From positions 57,399,238 through 57,463,237 of the forward strand of contig NC_034411.1 in assembly GCF_002078875.1 (NCBI RefSeq): a stretch of DNA of 64,000 bases, in the 5' to 3' direction. Below, piece by piece: positions 1-10,353 of the stretch. The notes under the pieces are model-generated. The model saw only the letters and a list, made by a program, of their open reading frames with translations, was not told the origin of the DNA and ran no database searches. Each line of letters starts with the position of its first letter. Within the stretch, counting starts at the first letter, position 1. The stretch is from Numida meleagris. Its lineage: Eukaryota; Chordata; Aves; Galliformes; Numididae. The position numbers and the translations under genes were made by a program.

Positions 1-3000
1 CGTGCACACAGTCTTGCTAAAACATTTCTATTTGTTTGTGATAATGTCACATTTGGCATGAAAATTAAAAACAACAAATAAAGGTAGTGCTGGGAAGATA
101 AAGGCAGAATTTCCCAATAAGGACCATAGAAACACGCCTAGAAAGAACAAACTTATTTGTAGGGATGTAAGATTAAAGCAATCCAGAACCCCAAAATCTA
201 CCTTAAAAGCTATTCAGAGAGAAGACACACTGCAGGTTAAAACTATTTCCCACATTTCACTGAGGAGAAACTAAAGGACTATCATTGCTATGTTTTAAAA
301 TTCAGCATCTGCTAAAGTCTCTGATACAATTGCACTAAAATTAGGTCGCTGTCTAATATATGTTTAGGGACAGATGTAAATGCCTACCTCCAAAGCTGGT
401 AACCTCAAAAATTCTGCTTTTATAACATTACATCCCACTTTCCTTGAGAACCAGATTGGTGACGCCAGCTTGCCTTTCCATGCTTTACACAGTGTTGGCA
501 TCAGAGCTACTATCAGGATAAGGAACAGCATGCCAAAGTCCTTTTGCTGCTGAGAAACCCCAAGCCAAGACCTTCCTCATTGTTAAACCATATTATTTGC
601 AGCTGGTGTACTTAACAGCCCCACCTGCTGAACTCTGTGTAGCTCTCCAAGAGCTGAGTTCACTGGTTCACAGGGAGATTGAACTGGGCTCTGCAGAGGA
701 GCAGTTAAAATATCAGCCTGGCAAGAACACAGGCCCTGCTTCTAGGTTTTTATCCAGTGAGTACTTCATGGGAAGAACAGAAGCAATTCTGGAAGAGACA
801 ATGCAACTCAGCTTTTCTGCTCCATCACTGCAGTCATACTCTTTACTTACTGATGTATCTTGCCAGATAAATGAGCAGACTGAAAAAGCTTTGTCAGGAG
901 GTAGGGATGGATCATAACATCATCCTAAGCCACAGACTACGATTAAGATGCTTGTATGTGAGATAGAAAATGTGTATTCTTTTAAATAGTCCCATGCAGA
1001 GAAAGGAGGTGAGCTCATTGCTTGAACAATATGAATTTTTTTCTTCTGGATTATTACATTCAAAATGCTGTACCATAACATCTTCTGAGCACTACATATA
1101 AGGCTTAGCTTCTTATTGCATGTAAAGCCTTGTTGTGTAGTTGCACGCTTATTTTCCCTGATGAGAAAGCTAGTTTAAAACTTCCTGTCTTTGGCTTCTT
1201 TTTCACCCTGCAGTTGTACTCTCACTGTGGAGCTGCACAGAGCATCAGTAACAGCTACATCCATAAAAAAGTCTACGAACCTCAGCAAGAGAGTGAATAT
1301 GACATATATGCTCTGAAGGTTTAAGACACATTCCCGTCTTCACCAGGGTCCTTGCCATCTGAACTTGGGTTACATACAGTTCAGAACACTGTACCTTATT
1401 CAGGATTCTGTCCTCTACATATGAAGGTTAGTGTCCGCACCTCTTGAACATCTACAAGTTTTTCTGACTAGATACTGAGTCAGAACTATACAAGAAATAT
1501 GGAAAGATGCAATGCCCTTCATTTCCAGACTGATGCCTAACCTTGTGGTTAGTATCTGGGCAGAAATAGAGACCTACCCAACTTTTTAAAAACATTATAG
1601 CTCTCATCAGACTTAGCACCTTGGACTTTACGCCTTATGAATGATTTGGCATGCATGTTTAAAGTCTGGGATCTGAAAATCCAGGAAAACAAGGTTATCA
1701 CCACTTTTAAGAGTTATCATGTTAACTTAATAGATGAGATTATTTCTGGAACTTACCGTGTATGTTATTATCTGAATGAAATGTTCTATTTTAGGGTAAT
1801 TTGGGAATCTTTCTGTAGTCAGTCTGTCAATCACACAGCTTCTTTGTATTTGCTATTTCAATTTCTTGCTAACTTAAGTCAGTAACTTTGCCTCGGTCTC
1901 CCAAGCAGGTAATTTTTGCTGAAGTCAGTAAGTTTTTCAATATTGGGTATCTATGGAAAAATTAAAAGCCCATGCCCTGATATACCTACAAAAAGGACAA
2001 CTATTCTCACATACAATGGTGAGCAAAACCAAACCGTTGTGTAAGCTAAGACTTAATTTAGCTATTCAGGAAATAAAAGCTCACATCATTTGTATCTGTT
2101 TAATAGTAGTTTCCATTTTTCTAAGCTTCTTTACTGCCAAACTAAAAAGAACAGGATGTTCTTTTAATACAAAATTTCCTTATATCAAAAGCATTTTGAA
2201 TATATTTCATACTACATTAGAAACATAAATATCAGAAAAGCAGTAAACTCAGCCTCTACATATGCAGAGGTATCACTGAAATTAGTCACTGTCGTACATC
2301 TAGTGGTGGGCTAATATAGTTAGCATAATATTATTTACAATATTATGATACCTAATTATACTTTGATATGGAAGACCTGAGATTACAGAGGAAAAAACGT
2401 CTCACAGCAGGTATGTAGATACACATTTTATTTTTGTTTCAAAAAATAGCAAATGTCTTAAGAACACAAACCAGAAAGTTATTAAAAGCTTCATAGCAAA
2501 ATATTTAGCCAACTCTATTACAATATATAGGCTTGAGGTTCTAATAGTTAACACTATGCCTCAATTCACTGAGCAAGTTATGCTCCTGATACATAAACAC
2601 TGCACAGTTGAAATTTGGAGCTGAATATTTAAACAAAAAAAAAAAAGAGAGAGTATTTTTATGTTTGATCTTTCATAACCAACTGAAGTACAACACTTTC
2701 ACAGGTTTTATTCTTTTTGGGAAAAGCCATTAAAAATAATTCCTGAGCATTTAGGTTACGTGAATATATCCAAAATGACCAGTTAAGACCAACGTCCTGC
2801 TAGGTGAGCCTTGCAACCAGAAATGACATTCTCTATCATGGCTGTCATGGCAGGATTAAGGCCTAAGTACCTTAATGAAATACATGAAAACTTTCTGGTA
2901 TGCACACTCAAATTCTCATTTTCTTTATAAACAGCCTAAAACTGCCAACTGAGAAGTTTGCTCTCGTGAGACAAACATTGTTTTAAATGTCACAAACTTC

Positions 3001-3754
3001 TGCAAAATCTTGTAATGCAAATTACTCCAGCTAAGCTTTCAGTGAACCACCATGCCAATAATTATGTGAAATATATAAAACAAAATTCAGGCAAGGGGCT
3101 TTCATACTGTGTTAGTATGCATATTGAATTTGTATGCTTTGTATCAGCTATTTTGACCATAAAGATCTAGTTATTTAGCTTCTTGCTATTGAGAGGCAAT
3201 ATATTCACTTCCCATTATTCCCATCAGAATAATGTCTCAATATCATTTTACTATACATCACGTTTCTAAAATCCTGTTATCACTATGTTCCTATGATTTT
3301 AATTGAATCCAAATAGTTAGACTTTAGAACTGCTGCCAATCAAAGTGCTTTAGAAAGCTAACCCTAGAGGATTTTCAGATTTCTTTAATATGTTTTCCTG
3401 GAATTACGGGATTAAATTATAATGTATGTAGAAACATTATTGTACAAAGCATAGTTAATAATTCACAACACTAGTATTCAACTTGATCGATTACAATGAA
3501 TTCACAAAAATGTTTTTAATTATACCCACTCTTCTCTAACCACCCACCTCAATATGTAAACAAGTTTCTCACAATGACAGTGGCAAGATTGTAATTACTG
3601 AGATGTATCATATGTGAAAGGCAACACCTAGGATAAAGGCCTGAATTTAACAATTCCAGTACGTACTGCTGCTCACTTCCCATTCTAGACCATAAGCACA
3701 ATTTTTAGACTCTTGCAGTCATTAAATAAACAGAACTTATAGGTAAACTCAGCT
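1..3754. other. AT-rich sequence downstream of TMEM200A; distal 3' UTR and flank
   Basis: No gene, RNA gene or clear mobile element was recognised. The part from about 2420 to 3754 may still be transcribed as distal 3' UTR if the AATAAA at 2432-2427 (minus strand) is used. The longest open frame (597-917, plus, 106 codons) has no recognisable domain and no supporting splice or promoter context, so it is treated as chance. Confidence 0.5.
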
Positions 3755-4083
3755 TTTATTCTAATGCAGGCTTCTGGAGTCAAATTGATAGAAACTAACA
3801 TGCTTATATAGAACAGAAGGGATAATTACTTGGAAAAAATTTGGAAAAGTTGTACCAAAACTCTCCGAGCATTGATAATGTACAATATTGCAACTGTATG
3901 ATACTATGACAAAAAACTTGGCCTTACAAAGATGAAGATCTCTGTTCACACAAGCCAATTTTAATTTGCTATTAAGCATTTGGTTAAAAACAGGCTCAGA
4001 GAATTTTCACTGAAAAGGAAACACTTGTCAAAATGTTTTTTTTAAAAACACTGTATGATATCTTGTAAATTCCAATTTAAATA
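3755..4083 (-). other. TMEM200A: Proximal 3' UTR of TMEM200A with a candidate poly(A) signal
   Basis: The AT-rich sequence after the TAA stop contains AATAAA on the minus strand at 3760-3755, about 325 bases past the stop. Another AATAAA lies at 2432-2427, so a longer 3' UTR of about 1.65 kb is also possible. Sequence alone does not say which is used. The short reading frame at 3761-3979 is not considered coding. Confidence 0.45.
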
Positions 4084-5553
4084 TTAAAACCTTGTTTCTG
4101 AAGTTCCCCTCTTTAAATTGTTACTCAAAAACTCATCGTGTTCAAAACTCAAATTATTATGAGATCTTGATATCATAAGAAGCTTTTCCTTATTGGTAAA
4201 GTCTTTTTTGACCACTGCTTGTGGCACAAGTAACCTATCCATTGGGTCTTCTTTGTTTTCTAATTTCATATATCCTTTACTGTTGCTCCGATCCAGCCTG
4301 GGCCAGCTGGGATGTTTCCTTTGTTCAGCTTGGACAGTGAGTGTAGATGGACCCCTGTCCAAATCCAGTGACTTTGAATGTGAAGACAGAAGATGCAAAG
4401 ATGTGTTGGAACCAAACTGTTTCCTGGCAGCACCAGGGGATAAAAGCTTTCCTGTGCTTGGTCCGAGGGTCATAGAAGATTTGAACTGGTCGTGTTGAGT
4501 ATCCACAAATGAATTATGTCGTGGTAGCGCAGCTGGCTTGCAGGATTCTTTGGTGTCAGTTAATGGAATGGCCAAAGAGTCCATTGAAAGATTTCTGGAC
4601 CGACTCCTTGTGATCTCGGAGTCCTCGGTTATGTTGTCTATACTGGGCTCATCAATAACACAGTTATTCAGTTTTATTACTGGCAGTGTGAAAGCACTAA
4701 TGGAAGATGACACAATGGATTTTGTTTCACACTTTATAGAACTAGTGTTTTTGTCATCTGAAGCCTTGTTGGAATGAGGGTAAAGTCCAAAGACTGAACC
4801 AGATTGCTCAGTCAGCAGAGGTGGTAGTAGGCTAGCAGTGGTCCTATCTTCATTTAGAGTAATTTCATCTTCTTCAGCAGAACTATCCATTCTAAAACTA
4901 CTCTTGAAGCCAGAGAAAGGTGCAACTGTGTTAGCAGCCAGCCGTGATGCACATGAGCTCCCACTGTGCCTGAGTTCTCCTTCCCCTAACAAACCAGCAA
5001 AGGCACCACTCAACTGCTTTTGTTCCTTGATCCTCAAGGTGTGGATGTCTATTACAGTTGAGTATATGTCTCTCATGTGTATGATTTTTGTTTCCTTGTC
5101 ACGGTTTTCATGTAGAATGGCATTTGCGCAAATAAAAATGAAGATTCCAATTCCCATAGTAAAAGGGCCCAACATTTTCATCTTATCTGAGTGCACATGC
5201 TGCTCAAAGAAACGAAGTAAAATGCTTCCTTGGTTTCTTAGGACCTGGGTTTCGTTTACTGATAGATTATCTTCAGATCCCAAAAGCTGTTCCTTTTGGG
5301 GCCAGTATCCAAGGATGGCCATTGCAATTCCCAAGAATGCGATAAGCACTCCCAAAACAAGGAAGAATCCCGATGGAGAATAGAGTCGGATTTTGCCCCT
5401 GACAATGACTACATCTGCCCTGGGCCGGCGTCTGACTGGTTTCTTCTCCTCAGAAGCTGGTGCTGCGGCAAGATTTACATGTTGCTGAGATCTGGCAGAA
5501 TCTTGCCTTTTCAAGGCAGCCAGTCCTGTTATGACTCCTCCGGTTGCTATCAT
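4084..5553 (-). CDS. TMEM200A: TMEM200A, two-pass transmembrane protein 200A
   Basis: The 489-residue frame runs from ATG at 5553-5551 to TAA at 4086-4084, close to the roughly 490 residues I recall for the mammalian protein (KIAA1913). A basic cytoplasmic-type stretch (about residues 40-57, RRRPRAD then VRGKIRLY) precedes membrane segment 1 (about 61-83). A loop with two N-glycosylation sequons (N96-L-S and N100-E-T) follows, then membrane segment 2 (about 129-147). The rest is a long Ser-rich tail with no recognised enzymatic domain. This layout suggests both ends in the cytoplasm and a short extracytoplasmic loop. The frame is uninterrupted and has no internal intron. The start is supported by a splice acceptor 16 bases upstream and by the family-like N terminus [16 protein letters not shown]. 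The molecular function of the TMEM200 family is not established. Identification is from memory of the family, not from a search. Confidence 0.95.
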   Translation of the reverse strand: MIATGGVITGLAALKRQDSARSQQHVNLAAAPASEEKKPVRRRPRADVVIVRGKIRLYSPSGFFLVLGVLIAFLGIAMAILGYWPQKEQLLGSEDNLSVNETQVLRNQGSILLRFFEQHVHSDKMKMLGPFTMGIGIFIFICANAILHENRDKETKIIHMRDIYSTVIDIHTLRIKEQKQLSGAFAGLLGEGELRHSGSSCASRLAANTVAPFSGFKSSFRMDSSAEEDEITLNEDRTTASLLPPLLTEQSGSVFGLYPHSNKASDDKNTSSIKCETKSIVSSSISAFTLPVIKLNNCVIDEPSIDNITEDSEITRSRSRNLSMDSLAIPLTDTKESCKPAALPRHNSFVDTQHDQFKSSMTLGPSTGKLLSPGAARKQFGSNTSLHLLSSHSKSLDLDRGPSTLTVQAEQRKHPSWPRLDRSNSKGYMKLENKEDPMDRLLVPQAVVKKDFTNKEKLLMISRSHNNLSFEHDEFLSNNLKRGTSETRF

Positions 5554-5571
5554 AGTTCTATATTGTGTCCT
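5554..5571 (-). other. TMEM200A: Splice acceptor and 16-nt 5' UTR part of the TMEM200A coding exon
   Basis: Read on the minus strand, a pyrimidine tract of eight T and five C (5584-5572) leads into AG at 5571-5570. The exon then begins at 5569 with GACACAATATAGAACT and reaches the ATG at 5553. No ATG lies between the acceptor and the start codon. This is a near-ideal 3' splice site and implies that the rest of the 5' UTR lies in one or more upstream exons. Confidence 0.85.
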
Positions 5572-6085
5572 GGGGGAAAAAAAAGCAGAAATATTAATGC
5601 AGTGAAAGTTTGTGTAAGCTTTGTTAATACGTAAATATTTATTATTAAATTATTAATACTTTTTAGAAGTTACTACATATTAATCCAGTTAGGACATAAT
5701 AGAAGTGTTAAGATTCACATGGCATTTTAAAAATGTTTTCACATATCTTTATAGGCAATAAATCTTCCATTAATGATACAAACATTTGAAGAAAACTAGT
5801 GTTCTTTGTGGTGACGTATCAGGATTAAAGATGAAAATACAAAGAAATCTGTACAGATGGTTTATGTCAGGACTGGTCTCCAGGAAAAGAAGTAACAAAT
5901 TATCACCTTGTATAAGTTTCAGATCATTTTACCATTTCAGCCAGTAGCTCTTTCAAAATCTTTTGTGACAATTATTACGATTACAGATCATTCTACACAT
6001 CTTCTTTAAGAGATTTTGCCTTTTACGTTTCAGCATACATTAATGTATTCTTATTCTATTATTCAAAGAAGCTTTTATTAAGACC

Positions 6086-6262
6086 CTTCACCAGCTTTGT
6101 CACCCTCCTCTGAACACACTCCATGGCTTCAGTGTCTTTCTTGCAGTGAGGGGCCCAAAACTGGACACAGTACTCGAGGTGCAGCCTCACCAGTGCTGAA
6201 TACAGAGGAACAATTACTTCCCTACTCCTACTGGCAACACTATTTCTGATACAAGCCATGAT
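6086..6262 (-). mobile_element. Inverted 5' part of a CR1 LINE (portion 1), interrupted by a younger CR1
   Basis: The minus strand encodes the late-RT and C-terminal part of CR1 ORF2 ([20 protein letters not shown], then a stretch with [20 protein letters not shown]). It closely matches 11226-11413 in the plus-strand CR1 downstream. CR1 similarity stops at GGGTCT (near 6085) instead of continuing to a 3' end. Its missing 5' side resumes at 9111-9136 after the nested element. The continuation of the sequence past GGGTCT starts at about 9190 on the opposite strand, so this is read as the inverted half of the element ending at 9636. Confidence 0.8.
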
Positions 6263-9110
6263 CATAGAATCATAGAATGGCCTGGGTTGAAAAGGACCTC
6301 AAGGATCATTGAGTTTCAACCCCCCTGCTAAGGGCAGGGTCACCAACCACTAGACCAGGCTGCCCAGAGCCACATCCAGTCTGGCGTTGAATGCCTCCAG
6401 GGACAGAGCATCCACAACCTCCCTGAGCAATCTGTTCCAGTGCGTCACCACCTTCTGTGTGAAAAACTTCCTTCTAATATCTAACCTAAATCTCCTCTGT
6501 CTCAGCTTAAAACCATTCCCCCTTGTCCTATCGCTATCTACCCTCGCATACAATCGATCCCCCTCGTTTATATGCTCCCTTCAAGTATTGGAAGGCCACA
6601 ATGAGGTCTCCCCAGAGCCTTCTCTTCTCCAAACTAAACAAGCCCAGTTCCCTCAACCTTTCCTCATAGGAGAGGTGCTCCAGCCCTCTGATCATCTTGG
6701 TCACCCTCCTCTGAACTCTTTCCAAGAGCTCCACGTCCTCCTTGTGCTGGGGGCCCCAGGCCTGGACACAGTACTCCAGATGGGGCCTTACAAGAGCTGA
6801 GCAGAGGGGGACCACCACCTCCCTCTCCCTGCTGACCACTCCTCTTTTAATGCAGCCCAGAACACAGTTGGCCCTGCAGGCCACCAGCGCACACTGCTGG
6901 CTCATGTCCAGCTTCTCGTCCACCAGGACCCCCAAGTCCCTCTCTGCAGGGCTGCTCTCGAGGAGTTCTTTGCCCAGGTTGTATAAATACCTGGGATTGC
7001 CCCAGCCCAAGTGCAGCACCTTGCATTTGGCCTTGTTGAACCTCATTAGGTTCTCGTGGGCCCACTTGTCCAGCTGTCCAGGTCCCTCTAGATGGCTTCC
7101 CTTCCTTCCAATGTATTGATTGCACCGTTCAGCTTGGTGTCATCTGCAAACTTGCTGAGGGTACACTCGATTCCATCGTCTATGTCACTGATAAAGACAT
7201 TGAAGAGCACCGGTCCCAGGACTGAGCCTTGGGGGACACCACTCGTGACCAGCCTCCACCCTGACATAGAACCATTGATCACAACCATTTGCCTGCAACC
7301 AGCCAACCAGTTCTTAACCCACCGAACAGTCCATCCTTCAAATCCATACCTCTCCAATTTGGAGAGAAGGATGTGATGAGGGACCCTGTCAAAAGCTTTG
7401 GAGAGTCCGGGTAGATGACATCCATCGCCCTCCTCCCATCCACCAATGCCGTTGCCACCAGATTGGTCAGGCAAGATCTGCCCTTGGTGAAGCCATGCTG
7501 GCTGTCTCGGATCACCTCCTTGTCACGTATGTGCCTTAACATGTCTTCCAGGAGGATCTGCTCCATGATCTTCCCAGGCACAGAGGTGAGGCTCACTGGC
7601 CTGTAGTTCTCCGGGTCATCCTTTCTCCCTTTCTTAAAAATGGGAGTAATGTTTCCCTTTCTCCAGTCACTGGGGACTTCCCCGGACAGCCATGATTTTT
7701 CAAGTATGATGGAGAGCGGCTTGGCAACCACATCAGCCGTCTCTCTCAGAACCCTAGGATGGATATCATCCAGCGCCATGGACTTCCATACATTCAGTTT
7801 CATGAGGAGGTCTCAAACTTGTTCCACTGTTACAGTGGGACAGAATCCGCTCCTCTCACCCACACCTCGAGGTTCAGGGTCCTGGCAGACACAGGGAGCC
7901 TGACCACCAGTGAAGACCGAGGCAAAGCACTTATTGAATACCTCAGCTTTTTCCATGTCTGAGGAAGCCAATTCTCCATCCTCATTTACCACAGGGGGAA
8001 CACTCTCCTTGACCTGTCTCCTCCTGCCTATGTACCTGTAGAACCCCTTGTTATTTTTCACATCCCTAGCCAAGTTCAGCTCTACCTGTGCCTTGGCTTT
8101 CCTGATCCTATCTCTACACATGCGGACAACAGCCCTATATTCCTCCTAGGCTACACAACCCTGCTTCCACTTTGCATACATTTCTCTCTTTTCCCTCAGT
8201 TTAATCTGCAGGTCCTTGCTCAGCCATACCGGTCGCCCGCCTCCTCTGCTCGATTTCTTTTGCTGGGGAATGGAGAGCTCTTGCGCTCTCAGGAGGGTGT
8301 CCTTAAAGAGCTGCCAGCTCTGCTCTGTTCCTACGCCCTTAAGGACAGTTTCCCAGGGGATCCCACCCAGCAGTTCCTTGAGCAGCCGGAAGTTCGCTCT
8401 CCTGAAGTTCAGGGTCCTGACTTTACTCTTTGCCAGGCCTGCATTCCTCCAGATCACAAACTCCACCAGGGCATGATCACTACAGCCCAGGGGGCCTCCA
8501 ATCTTAACCCCTCTAATGCTCTCCTCCACGCTGGTGAGCACCAGGTCCAGTAAGGCTTCACCTCGGGTCAGTCCATCTAACACCTGGACCAGGAATTTAT
8601 CCTCATCAGACTCCAGGAATCTGCTGGACTGTCTGCCGCCTGCCTTGCCGCTATCCCAGCAGATATCTGGGTGGTTGAAATCCCCCATCAGGACAAGAGC
8701 CCATGAACGCGACACCTCCTGCAGCTGGAGCAAGAAGGCCTCATCAACAGGCTTCCCCCTGATCAAGTGGCCTGTAACAGACCCCAACCACTAGATCTCC
8801 TTTACCGGACCGATCCCTGAATTTAACCCATAAGCTCTCAACCTGGTCATGGCTGTTACTCAGACACAGCTCTTCACAATCTATCCACTTCCTAACGTAG
8901 AGGGCAACTCCCCCTCCCTTCCTGCCCTGTCTATCCCTTCTGAAGAGGCTGTAGCCCTCAATCAGAGTGTTCCAGTCGTGGGATTCGTCCCACCACATTT
9001 CTGTGATAGCAACCAGATCATAATTTTCCGAGCACATCACGGTTTCCAGTTCCTCCTGCTTATTTCCCATGCTGCATGCATTAGTGTAAAGGCACTTCAG
9101 CTGGGCTGAA
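6263..9110 (-). mobile_element. CR1 LINE with a nearly complete but broken ORF2, nested in an older CR1
   Basis: This element runs on the minus strand from the beginning of the ORF2 endonuclease domain to its 3' end, CCATTCTATGATTCTATG, at 6263. Endonuclease sequence (LKCLYTNACSMGNKQEELE, later VLMGDFNHPDICWDSG) spans about 9110-8150. RT motifs follow at about 7800-7150: [28 protein letters not shown] and FADDTKL with both aspartates. The frame is broken by in-frame stops near 8143 and 7813 and by about four frame changes (near 8760, 7400, 7085 and 6545), so no functional protein can be made. ORF1 is absent. The three-base flank GAT occurs at 6260-6262 and 9111-9113, matching a short target duplication inside the older CR1. 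The apparent start codon near 9118 comes from the older element. Confidence 0.9.
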
Positions 9111-9136
9111 GATGCCATTGGCCTTCTTGGCCACCC
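9111..9136 (-). mobile_element. Inverted 5' part of the older CR1 (portion 2)
   Basis: The minus strand reads GGTGGCCAAGAAGGCCAAT then GGCATC, the CR1 sequence that immediately precedes the CTTGTATCAG stretch ending at 6250. Together with 6086-6262 it forms one continuous CR1 segment once the nested element is removed. CR1 similarity ends near 9136, which is its 5' truncation or inversion junction. Confidence 0.75.
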
Positions 9137-9189
9137 TTGGTGGTGGGTCTGGACCCTGGGCGGTCCCCTCGTGGTGAGTCTACACCCTG
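9137..9189. other. Filler sequence at the CR1 inversion junction
   Basis: About 53 bases between the inverted and forward CR1 parts do not match the other CR1 copies here. The filler contains local repeats of CCCTTGGTG and of GGTCTGGA-like words also found at the start of the forward part. This suggests slippage or template switching during joining. Confidence 0.5.
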
Positions 9190-9636
9190 GACCCTTGGTG
9201 AGGGGTCTGGAGCACAGACCTTAAGAGGAGCAGCTGTGGGAGTTGGGGTTGTTCAGTCTGGAGAAGAGAAGGCTCAGAGGTGACCTTATTGCTCTCTATA
9301 ACTACCTGAAGGGAAGTTGTAGTGAGCTGAGGGTCGGCCTCTTCTCTCTTGTAACTAGCCACAGGACGAGGGGGAATGGCCTCAAGATGCACCAGGGGAG
9401 ATTTAGGCTGGATGTTAGGAAATATTACTTTTCTGAAAGTTTGGTCAGGTGCTGGAATGGGCTGCCCAGGGAGGTGGTGGAGTCACCATCCCTGGAGGTG
9501 TTCAAGGAATGTTTAGATGTTGTGCTGAGAGACATGGTTTAGTGGGGTTATATTGGTGGTACGTGGATGGTTGGACTGGATGATCTTGTAGGTCTTTTCC
9601 AACCTTGCTAATTCTATGATTCTATGATTCTAAGTC
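9190..9636 (+). mobile_element. Forward 3' part of the older CR1 LINE
   Basis: The sequence begins TTGGTGAGGGGTCTGGAGCA and runs through the ORF2 C terminus ([20 protein letters not shown]) to the tail with repeated ATTCTATG at 9611-9630. It is very similar to 11400-11834 and belongs to the same subfamily. Its start overlaps by about 13 bases the place where the minus-strand part ends (near 6085), as expected for a single CR1 copy with a 5' inversion. TTAAGACC at 6078-6085 and 9639-9646 is a possible target duplication, though six of its bases on the left overlap the CR1 match. Confidence 0.85.
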
Positions 9637-9646
9637 TGTTAAGACC

Positions 9647-10353
9647 ACTTGAGTCTCAACTATAGAATCACTTTTATCTTTCTGAATAAAGCTGATCCTT
9701 CTCTATACATACCTATATCCTTTTCCTCTATTGTTACATCGTAAGACTACAAACTTGGTTTAGTTTACCAGATAATTTTCATAAATTTTAAGCTCATGAA
9801 TTCAAACCTTCACTGTTTTTATGAGTTGGTTTTTTGTTTTTTCATTTTAGGCTTTTTACACTTGGCTGTCTACTATGTGGGAAACGTGAACCAGCACAGA
9901 AAAAAAGAAAGTCATGTTTGGTCATTTACTTATGAGTAAAAGTAACAAATAAAATGACACAGTTCAGGATTATTATTTATTACTTTAAAAGACATCTTAT
10001 AATCACTTGAAAATAGATTCTAAGGTTAATTAATGAATTACAATGAATACTAGATAATATTATAAAATACAACCAAGATGCTATATGCTAGGTATGAAAA
10101 AATACATTATTTCTTTCGTGGTATTGCTAAGCTCTAAGATAAAAAAAGACTGATGGTCTGCTGCAGAGAAAGAGGTGAAATGTCAATGCTGGGGATGGTT
10201 TAACAAGCAGATAAAGTTAGACTGGGAGCATAAAATGAAAGACAGAGAAGCAGAGGGAAAGCAAACCACTGACTGCTTGTGATTTGCAGAAAATAATTTT
10301 CAACAGATGTCTTTATATATTTGGATTCTAAAAATCCTAACAGTGACATCCAT
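9647..10353. other. AT-rich intronic sequence, nothing recognised
   Basis: Non-repetitive AT-rich DNA between two CR1 copies. No exon, RNA gene or element was seen. Confidence 0.5.

Noticed and set aside
597..917. Plus-strand open frame of 106 codons with a fairly protein-like composition
   Set aside because: No domain, no convincing flanking splice sites, and within chance length. Kept only as part of the downstream flank.
4193..5383. Plus-strand open frames of 79-181 codons opposite TMEM200A
   Set aside because: They are antisense shadows of the TMEM200A coding sequence.
8744..9118. Start codon near 9118 as the true start of a CR1 ORF2 protein
   Set aside because: The first bases of this frame come from the older CR1 into which the element inserted, so the ATG is not the native one.
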